DNA of 64,000 nt from Shewanella sp. AS1. GTDB lineage: Bacteria; Pseudomonadota; Gammaproteobacteria; Enterobacterales; Shewanellaceae. The DNA is taken from contig NZ_JAKCLJ010000006.1 of assembly GCF_021412565.1 (NCBI RefSeq), positions 124,001-188,000 on the forward strand, given 5' to 3'. The notes under the pieces are model-generated. The model did not search any database, was not told where the DNA came from, and was given only the letters and a program-made list of their open reading frames with translations. Within the stretch, counting starts at the first letter, position 1; each line of letters begins with the position of its first letter. This document shows, piece after piece, positions 1 through 6,258 of the stretch. A program made the position numbers and the translations under genes.

Positions 1-398
1 GTAAGGGGCGCAAGAATGGCAAAGGCTTCTATCTATATGGCGCTAAGAGTAAGAAGAAGTTAGTCGATGAGAGTGTGTATAAAGTGCTAGGGATAGCGCC
101 ATCGGAGAGTGGCGATAGAGAAGAGTTGGCTCAGCGCTGCATTGTGCAGATGCTTAACGAATCGGTTCGCTGTCTCGAAGAGGGGATCATTGCCTCAGCT
201 CGTGATGGTGATATTGGTGCCATATTTGGTATTGGTTTCCCCCCTTTCCTAGGGGGCCCCTTCAGGTATATCGATACCTTAGGTGCAGATAAATTGGTTG
301 AGGTACTGAATCATTACGTATCGCTTCATGGTGAACGCTTTACGCCATGTGGCAGGCTGATTGAAATGGCTGCGAGTGGTGAGACTTTCCATTCTTAA
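1..398 (+). CDS. fadJ: Fatty acid oxidation complex subunit alpha FadJ, C-terminal part (truncated by window edge)
   Basis: The reading frame enters from the left edge (first whole codon at 3) and runs to a stop at 396-398, so only the last ~130 residues are visible. They begin with the RKNGKGFYLYG motif and end with the ARDGDIGAIFGIGFPPFLGGPF segment, both typical of the C-terminal 3-hydroxyacyl-CoA dehydrogenase domain of FadB/FadJ. The family carries enoyl-CoA hydratase and 3-hydroxyacyl-CoA dehydrogenase activities for beta-oxidation and pairs with the thiolase FadI, which would lie outside the window to the left. FadJ rather than FadB is inferred from the nearby sixA, smrB, prmB and aroC, which resembles the E. 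coli fadJ neighbourhood. A rho-independent terminator follows about 40 bp after the stop. Confidence 0.9.
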   Translation, partial: KGRKNGKGFYLYGAKSKKKLVDESVYKVLGIAPSESGDREELAQRCIVQMLNESVRCLEEGIIASARDGDIGAIFGIGFPPFLGGPFRYIDTLGADKLVEVLNHYVSLHGERFTPCGRLIEMAASGETFHS

Positions 399-435
399 AC
401 TCATAAAGTAATTTATAAAAGTGTTGAGATGTTCA

Positions 436-463
436 AAAAAGCGGCAAATTAATGCCGCTTTTT
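436..463 (+). terminator. Rho-independent terminator after fadJ
   Basis: A GCGGCA/TGCCGC stem with AT-extended arms and a T-run follows the fadJ stop. Confidence 0.8.
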
Positions 464-671
464 GTTTGCCTTATGGCTATTTTTTGCCTGTTTTTTGTTC
501 ACTTCTCTGAGCTGTTTGGGTAATATGCCTGCCTGTTTATTGAAACCTATGCCAGCGGAACTGATTCTATTGAGTGTTTTATGGGCTTTTAAAAGGTTTT
601 TTGAGTGAGTCATTCGACCGCATCAGTCATTTTTATCAGTCGTTTGCATCTGTTGTTAAAGAGGGTTGTTT

Positions 672-869
672 ATGTTGTTTGTGGTCGGTGCATTAATTAC
701 AAGTAGTCTGGTAATGGGAAACCTGGCATTCAGATCTGGGCTAAATGTTAAGCGCTGGGCCTTGTTAGGCTTGATTTCAGGCCCCTTGTGCTACCCCTTA
801 TTGTTGACTCATAAACGCTTTGCTTTAAAGCGAGCTCAGGGCAAGGGAGCCGTAGTTATACGCCTTTAG
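672..869 (+). CDS. Small hypothetical membrane protein (65 aa)
   Basis: I do not recognise a family. The ATG at 672 has an AAGAGGG ribosome binding site seven bases upstream; a TTG six bases earlier (666) is in frame but sits too close to it. The protein opens with a hydrophobic stretch (LFVVGALITSSLVMGNLAF) and has a second one (WALLGLISGPLCYPLLL) followed by a basic tail (HKRFALKRAQGK), suggesting two membrane segments with a positively charged cytoplasmic end. It stands alone between two terminators, so it is probably monocistronic. No signal peptide or lipobox is visible and I infer no function. Confidence 0.6.
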   Translation: MLFVVGALITSSLVMGNLAFRSGLNVKRWALLGLISGPLCYPLLLTHKRFALKRAQGKGAVVIRL

Positions 870-899
870 CTTGTATAGTCGTGCGAGCTTAAGCTAATT

Positions 900-927
900 C
901 ACCCAAACTAGTACACCCAAACTAGAA
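900..927 (+). repeat. Two tandem 14-bp units after the small membrane protein gene
   Basis: Units cacccaaactagta (900-913) and cacccaaactagaa (914-927) differ at one base. They sit between the stop at 869 and the terminator at 954. Confidence 0.75.
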
Positions 928-953
928 CGCCTGAGCAGTAACGCGCGAAACAG

Positions 954-978
954 AAAAGGAGCAATTATGCTCCTTTTT
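954..978 (+). terminator. Rho-independent terminator after the small membrane protein gene
   Basis: AAAAGGAGCA and its complement surround a short ATT loop and end in a T-run. A-runs on the left make it usable from the minus strand too, where it would end the 39-aa peptide transcript. Confidence 0.85.
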
Positions 979-1017
979 GTTTTTAACAGCGCTATTGCTG
1001 CAATGTTGTGGCGGCTA

Positions 1018-1137
1018 TTAGTTCCACCAACCTTTGGCTGAAATCACTTCTAAATGCTCTAAACCAGAAGGTAATTGTACTTTCTTACGTTGTGGTTTGC
1101 TGTTCAGTCCAAGAGCTTTTTTGATTGAATTTAACAT
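1018..1137 (-). CDS. 39-aa basic peptide of unknown function, second gene of the GYPYVKF cassette
   Basis: A complete ATG-to-TAA frame of 39 codons. It has an excellent ribosome binding site (AAGGAG at 1145-1150, seven bases before ATG 1137) and starts only 18 bp after the stop of the GYPYVKF-repeat gene, so the two look like one operon. The peptide starts MLNSIKKALGLNSK, continues with a basic PQRKKV stretch, and ends LEVISAKGWWN. It has no signal peptide, cysteine or membrane segment. I do not recognise the family. The basic amphipathic start and tryptophan-rich end allow an antimicrobial or membrane-active guess, but a regulator or chaperone of the repeat protein is equally possible. Transcription would end at the hairpin 954-978. 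Confidence 0.6.
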   Translation of the reverse strand: MLNSIKKALGLNSKPQRKKVQLPSGLEHLEVISAKGWWN

Positions 1138-1155
1138 GATGATTCTCCTTAAGAC

Positions 1156-1581
1156 CTAAGCCACTGCCGAGTTGATGAATTTAACGTATGGGTAACCAGC
1201 GACTTGCATTGGCTTGAATTTAACGTATGGGTAACCAGCAACCTCGACAGGCTTGAATTTCACATATGGGTAACCAGCAACTTCCAAAGGCTTGAATTTG
1301 ACATATGGGTAACCGGCAACTTCAACAGGCTTGAATTTCACGTATGGATAGCCAGCAACTTCTAAAGGCTTGAATTTGACATATGGGTAACCGGCAACAT
1401 CCATTGGCTTAAATTTCACGTATGGATAGCCAGCAACTTCAACAGGTTTGAATTTTACATAAGGGTAGCCTGCAGTTTGTAACTCCTTTACTTTTGCAGG
1501 TTGGGTTTGCTCTTCATTTGCGTTAACAACATTTAATGAAAGGGCTGCTAAAACAGCTGCTGTAACTAATCCTTTAATCAT
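1156..1581 (-). CDS. Secreted repeat protein with eight GYPYVKF units (141 aa), function unknown
   Basis: Residues 1-21 form a signal peptide (MIKGLVTAAVLAALSLNVVNA, expected cut after VNA). After a short polar spacer come eight copies of AGYPYVKF at exact 13-residue spacing (starts at residues 37, 50, 63, 76, 89, 102, 115, 128). Seven carry a linker of type KP-x-x-V (VE, MD, LE, VE, LE, VE, MQ); the last ends INSAVA. The product would be exported to the periplasm or beyond. There is no cysteine, histidine, transmembrane segment or sortase-like tail. I recognise no family. A short-repeat exported precursor could be cut into peptides, assemble as a fibre, or coat the surface; none of these is shown. 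It is followed by the 39-aa peptide gene and preceded by a sigma-54-like promoter, with GAGAG about ten bases before the ATG. Confidence 0.85.
   Translation of the reverse strand: MIKGLVTAAVLAALSLNVVNANEEQTQPAKVKELQTAGYPYVKFKPVEVAGYPYVKFKPMDVAGYPYVKFKPLEVAGYPYVKFKPVEVAGYPYVKFKPLEVAGYPYVKFKPVEVAGYPYVKFKPMQVAGYPYVKFINSAVA
1177..1473 (-). repeat. 39-bp in-frame tandem repeats coding the GYPYVKF units
   Basis: Eight direct units of 39 bp (the last cut short) cover residues 37-135. Units differ mainly at synonymous positions and at the two variable linker residues; alternate units look most alike, suggesting growth by copying of a two-unit (78-bp) block. Confidence 0.9.
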
Positions 1582-1645
1582 AGTCTTTATTCTCTCAGTG
1601 TTATTTAACTTGTGATGCCAACGTGTTGTTGACGCTTGAGAGAAT

Positions 1646-1666
1646 TAATGCAGATGTTGTGCCAAA
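1646..1666 (-). promoter_or_regulatory. Candidate sigma-54 (RpoN) promoter of the GYPYVKF cassette
   Basis: Read on the minus strand the sequence is TTGGCACAACATCTGCAT. It contains GG (1663-1662) and GC (1651-1650) separated by exactly ten bases, the invariant spacing of -24/-12 promoters, and TGGCAC matches the -24 consensus. Transcription would begin near 1638, about 57 bases before the ATG at 1581. Found by eye; no competing sigma-70 promoter of similar quality was seen there. Confidence 0.55.
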
Positions 1667-1687
1667 GTTTAAAAATATTTTTAAACT
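1666..1687. repeat. Perfect 22-bp AT-rich palindrome upstream of the sigma-54-like promoter
   Basis: Arms AGTTTAAAAAT and ATTTTTAAACT are exact complements with no loop. It touches the -24 side of the promoter and lies 40 bp after the sensor gene stop. It could be an operator, a bent or IHF-like site, or a weak terminator of the sensor gene. Confidence 0.6.
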
Positions 1688-1726
1688 AGTTAAATAAATG
1701 TATGTTTTTTGATCGGTCAGGCTGTG

Positions 1727-4700
1727 CTATTTGGTTTTTCTCAGTGGCTGTGGCGCAACAAGATCGTTCTTAAGCAGGACTGTAAACTCTTCCTCTTTGA
1801 CCGCTTTGCTGAATATAAAGCCTTGAATTTCCTCGCACTTCAATGCTTTTAATATGCTCAGTTGTGACGCTTCTTCGACCCCTTCTCCGACAACAGATAG
1901 GCCCATGTTATGAGCGATAGTGATAATTGAGTCGACCATCTTAAGATCGCGATCCGACTTGTCGATATCATCCACGAAGGCTTTATCAATTTTTAGGGTA
2001 TTGATAGGGAAGCGTTTCAGGTAGGACAGGGATGAGTAACCTGTGCCAAAATCATCTAACGCCAGGTGAACGCCCATCTTAGAGAGCTGCATCATGACTT
2101 TAATGGCTTTTTCTGGCTGTTTAATCACGGTTCCTTCGGTGATCTCCAGTTCTAAATTGGCAGCAGGAAGCTGAGTGAGACGTAAAATTGACGTTATTCT
2201 GTCCTGAAGATCGGGCAGAGCGAATTGGAGTGACGATAAATTGACGGCAACTCGTCCATCGAATAGACCTTCTCGGCGCCATTTTTGCGCTGCGAAGCAA
2301 GCTTTACGCAGCACCAATTCACCTATTTCGACAATCAGGCCATTTTCTTCGGCTAGAGGAATAAACTCACCAGGTGGGATTAAGCCATGTGTAGGATGGT
2401 TTAATCTAACTAGGGCCTCCATCCCTGCCATCTTTCCGCTGCGCAGATCGATCTTGGGCTGATAATGAACTTCGAATAGGTCGTCACGTAAGCCTTCACG
2501 GATGAGGTTTTCTACTTCCAGTTGGCGTATTGCGTTACGATTCAGGGACTCCGAATAGAATTGATAGCGATTGCCGCCAGCAGATTTCGCATGATACATG
2601 GCAATGTCGGCCTTACGGAGCAGCGCCTGCTCATTTTGATCGTCTTCAGGGTAGAGTACGATACCGATACTGACGCTGACGACAACGCGCTCACTTGTCA
2701 GCTCGAAGGGGCTGGAAAAGGCTTCTACGACATTGTGAGCGATCACTGCACTGGAACCAATATCGGGGTTATTGTCTATGAGTATTGCGAACTCATCGCC
2801 ACCCAGCCTATATATACTGGTGTGAGAGGGGACAGTTGATTCGATTCTGCGAGATACTTTAATCAGAAGTTCATCACCGACCTGGTGTCCGAGGGAATCG
2901 TTGATCTTTTTAAAGTTATCTAGGTCAAGCACCATGAGGGTATGGTGGGTGTCTTTTTTTACTAAGTTCCCTAGGGTCACCATAAGGCTTGAGCGATTTG
3001 GCAGGTTGGTTAGCATATCGCTGTTGGTCAGTTTTCTTAACTCTTCTTCTTGGCGTTTACGGCGAGAAATATCAGAGAATACGCCAACATAGTGGGTTAA
3101 GACTCCCATTTCATCGTAAATGGCATCGACAGTTAGCTCCATTAAAAACTTGGAACCATCCCCTTTAGAGGACTCTATCTCATTACTCCAGCTACCTTGT
3201 TGCTGGAGAATATTGCGGATCTGCTGGGAATAGCTGTCAGGATAGAGATCAAATTTAAACAATGTGTCGATAAAATAGTCTCTGGGGCGATCGCATAGTT
3301 CGCAACATGCCTGGTTTACTTCGACAAAATTAAACTTACTGTCAAGGATGAACATGCCTTCAGAGATGTTTTCAATTGCACGCTCAAAGAGTCTAAGTTG
3401 CTCTTCTGCTTGTTTAAAGTTATGGATATTTTTAATGGTACCTGTCATACGCAAGGCTTTGTCATTCTCATCGCGCTCCACAATTTTGGCCCTATCTAAG
3501 ATCCATACCCACTGATTATTCTTACCTTTGACTCTATATGCGGCCTCAAAATGATCGGTTTCGCCATAAAAGTGCTTATTAAGAGCAGTATTGACCCGCT
3601 CTTGATCCATAGGGTGAATATTACTCTCTTCACCGGACTCACCCGAACGCTGACCATCACGAGGAAACTCTAACGAGCCCCAGATGTTAGAGCGGTAGAT
3701 ATGACCTGTCTCAATGTTCCAGTCCCACATCTCATCACCACTTCCCCATAGAGACAGTTTGAGACGCTCTTCGGAAGCAGCTATCTGTCTCTGGATCTCT
3801 TGGCGTTTCAAGAAGGCTTTAATTATTAATGCCAAAATAATCAATACAATAGTGCAATAAATAATTTTGGCACTTAATGAACTCCACCAAGGTGGAGTGA
3901 TCTCTATGTTGATGCTCTTTATTTGACCTTTTTCGTTCGTCAGAGGATCGATAGCATAAACATTGAACTTATATTCACCTGGAGAGAGGTTTGTGTATGT
4001 AGCTGAGTTAGTACCTTTGGATATCAACCAGTTATCAGATAGGCCTTCCATCTGATAAGCATATTGCAGTGCTTTATCCATGTTTCCAGGGGAAACAAAA
4101 GTCAATGTGAACGGATAATCTGAATACTTAAGGGCTAACTTATCAGTAAAATTTAAGTTTTTACTGAGCGTTGTCCCATCGATGTTTACCGGCATATTAA
4201 ATACTGATAACTCATCTAATACAATTTTTGGGGGTGATTTTTGTTCTATAAAAGAATTTATTTCATCCAGAGAGGCTTTACTCAGACCGGAGATGCCACC
4301 TATATATATATTATCTCCCATCCGTGACATAGCTTGTGAATTGTATTCCTTTTGACTGCCATATTCTAATGAAAAAATGTAAGGTTTGTCATCTACCAAC
4401 ACTATTATCTCAGCATTAGAAGAGGCTATTATATTTTGATTGTGTTTTGTTATTGCATATATAGGTTTTTTGGTGGATAAAATTTTAGTTTTAATCTTGG
4501 TTTTTAAATTTATTTTTGATAGTGAATCTCTTGTTCCAAAGTAAATGTTGTCTTCATCTAGGTACAGACTACTAACAAGATCTGCATCTACGACTTTATT
4601 TATTTTACCTTGATTTACCTCATATAATCCGAACTGTGTTCCGAGCCAATAAGTGTTGTTGTGGATTTGTATGTCAAATATTGGGTTTCCATCATCAACT

Positions 4701-6010
4701 ATAATTTCATCTTTGTAATTGTTTTTTATATTTAGTTTGACTAGCTTCCCATTAAAGCTGCCTGCTACAATTTCGTTGCTGTTAGGATCTTTTTTTACTA
4801 AAAAAAAGCTCCCCTCATTGAGTAGGACTTTTTCTTTTGTGACTCTGTCAATTGAGTATAAACCTTTAGATGTTCCAATATATATTTTATTTTTAATAAT
4901 AAGTGCAGATTTTGGTCCTGTTATACCCGTATCATAACTATCTATATTAATAATGTTGTCATTATATACCTCAATAATAGGTGAATCTGAGCTTATTAAT
5001 ATTTCACTATTATTTATTGATGTTATTGACCAGATGTTTTTCGATGTTAAGAAGTTTTCAATTAATTTTTTTTCTTTTTTAAATATATAAATTCCATTAC
5101 TCTGAATTGACACATATATGTTTTTATTCCCTTGAAAAATAGATACTCTATCATTGTTCTCTTCATTTATTTCAAGTGATCCAATAACAGCGCATTTATT
5201 AATGCTGTTAAACTCGCATATAAAGTTTTCATGAATTGCATAAGTATTTTTGTCACTTTCAGATATGGATTTAATTCTTTTTAATGTATTTTTTTTGGTT
5301 GGTTTTTCTAGTGAAAACAAATTTTCATTTTTAGTTGCAAATATGTCACCATTGATTTTGTTTATAGATGTAACATTGCTTTCTATTTTATTAACTTCGC
5401 TACTTTCACTGTTTTTTATTTTTAAAACATCGCCATTAGATGTTCTTATGTATAATGCATCATCAGTCAGTATAGTGTTTTTTGCTCCATCGAATGGATA
5501 TGCGATTTTTTTTGTTAAATAAAATGATTCATTGTTAAAAATAAAAACTTCATTATTGGTGCCTATTATTAAGTTTTTATTATATTCAGTTATTGACCAA
5601 ATCGGTGAGCTTTTAAGTGTTAATATATTTTCAATGTCATCAAAGTTATCTAATTCATTATTATAAATAACCAAGCCTTTATCAGTTCCAATTAATAACT
5701 TCCCATTACTATCTAGATATAAGCTTCTAATGAATGGGCTTGGTAATGAAGAGCCATCATTTGAAGCAAAATAGTGTTTGAAATTTTTACCATCAAAGCG
5801 GTTTAAACCATTCAAGGTACCTATCCAGACATACCCATATTGGTCTTCTACCACTGAAGTGACTGTGCTTTGAGACAGGCCTTCTTGAACGTTGTAGTGT
5901 TCAAGGTTGAGTATAGGGTAATTGGCCTGTGGTTCATCGGCGAAAGCCTGGCTGGTAAAGGCGAGAGCCAGTAGGAGAGTCTGTATGAATGTCTTCAAAA
6001 TTTTAGCCAT
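1727..6010 (-). CDS. Membrane sensor with two-component-type beta-propeller, Y_Y_Y, two PAS, GGDEF and EAL domains
   Basis: About 1427 aa from the ATG at 6010, which puts a normal signal peptide (KTFIQTLLLALAFTSQAFA) at the N-terminus; an ATG 13 codons upstream (6049) is possible but has no ribosome binding site. Periplasmic Reg_prop propeller repeats (such as YVWIGTLNGLNRFDG) fill residues ~35-625, then a Y_Y_Y domain, one membrane segment (YCTIVLIILALIIKAFL, ~710-730), two PAS domains (~750-985), GGDEF (~995-1155) and EAL (~1170-1420). GGDEF is intact at ~1070, but no RxxD inhibitory site precedes it (PSHT instead). EAL has EALVRL, ITEGT, DDFGTGYSS and GEGVE, so the phosphodiesterase should be active. 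The family makes or degrades c-di-GMP in response to an external ligand. The propeller-coding DNA (about 4200-5750) is far more AT-rich than the rest. It lies upstream of the GYPYVKF cassette on the same strand. Confidence 0.88.
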   Translation of the reverse strand: MAKILKTFIQTLLLALAFTSQAFADEPQANYPILNLEHYNVQEGLSQSTVTSVVEDQYGYVWIGTLNGLNRFDGKNFKHYFASNDGSSLPSPFIRSLYLDSNGKLLIGTDKGLVIYNNELDNFDDIENILTLKSSPIWSITEYNKNLIIGTNNEVFIFNNESFYLTKKIAYPFDGAKNTILTDDALYIRTSNGDVLKIKNSESSEVNKIESNVTSINKINGDIFATKNENLFSLEKPTKKNTLKRIKSISESDKNTYAIHENFICEFNSINKCAVIGSLEINEENNDRVSIFQGNKNIYVSIQSNGIYIFKKEKKLIENFLTSKNIWSITSINNSEILISSDSPIIEVYNDNIINIDSYDTGITGPKSALIIKNKIYIGTSKGLYSIDRVTKEKVLLNEGSFFLVKKDPNSNEIVAGSFNGKLVKLNIKNNYKDEIIVDDGNPIFDIQIHNNTYWLGTQFGLYEVNQGKINKVVDADLVSSLYLDEDNIYFGTRDSLSKINLKTKIKTKILSTKKPIYAITKHNQNIIASSNAEIIVLVDDKPYIFSLEYGSQKEYNSQAMSRMGDNIYIGGISGLSKASLDEINSFIEQKSPPKIVLDELSVFNMPVNIDGTTLSKNLNFTDKLALKYSDYPFTLTFVSPGNMDKALQYAYQMEGLSDNWLISKGTNSATYTNLSPGEYKFNVYAIDPLTNEKGQIKSINIEITPPWWSSLSAKIIYCTIVLIILALIIKAFLKRQEIQRQIAASEERLKLSLWGSGDEMWDWNIETGHIYRSNIWGSLEFPRDGQRSGESGEESNIHPMDQERVNTALNKHFYGETDHFEAAYRVKGKNNQWVWILDRAKIVERDENDKALRMTGTIKNIHNFKQAEEQLRLFERAIENISEGMFILDSKFNFVEVNQACCELCDRPRDYFIDTLFKFDLYPDSYSQQIRNILQQQGSWSNEIESSKGDGSKFLMELTVDAIYDEMGVLTHYVGVFSDISRRKRQEEELRKLTNSDMLTNLPNRSSLMVTLGNLVKKDTHHTLMVLDLDNFKKINDSLGHQVGDELLIKVSRRIESTVPSHTSIYRLGGDEFAILIDNNPDIGSSAVIAHNVVEAFSSPFELTSERVVVSVSIGIVLYPEDDQNEQALLRKADIAMYHAKSAGGNRYQFYSESLNRNAIRQLEVENLIREGLRDDLFEVHYQPKIDLRSGKMAGMEALVRLNHPTHGLIPPGEFIPLAEENGLIVEIGELVLRKACFAAQKWRREGLFDGRVAVNLSSLQFALPDLQDRITSILRLTQLPAANLELEITEGTVIKQPEKAIKVMMQLSKMGVHLALDDFGTGYSSLSYLKRFPINTLKIDKAFVDDIDKSDRDLKMVDSIITIAHNMGLSVVGEGVEEASQLSILKALKCEEIQGFIFSKAVKEEEFTVLLKNDLVAPQPLRKTK

Positions 6011-6128
6011 CTTTTTACGATTAATTATTAGCCAAAAATGCATAGGCAAGAGTTATTTAGACTACTTTTTCAGAAAGTGAATGTTTTGTCAAAATAAGGT
6101 TACATATGCTAGCGCCATTCAGGTTAAC

Positions 6129-6160
6129 AGTCAGTACTCCTTTTTTAGTAAGTACTGACT
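6129..6160. repeat. 10-bp inverted repeat upstream of the sensor gene
   Basis: Arms AGTCAGTACT (6129-6138) and AGTACTGACT (6151-6160) with a 12-base spacer lie between the M16 peptidase stop and the sensor start, about 120 bp before the sensor ATG. No T-run follows on the minus strand, so it looks more like an operator or leader hairpin than a terminator. Confidence 0.5.
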
Positions 6161-6258
6161 AGTATTGCTGAATATTTAACCATTTTAGCAGAAAAATTTT
6201 GTATGGAAGATTATTTTATACAGGACAAACAATTGGTTAATCTTGTTCCAGAGTCTGT

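Noticed and set aside
1177..1473. CRISPR-like regular 39-bp repeats
   Set aside because: Units are contiguous and in frame, without unique spacers; they encode the protein repeat.
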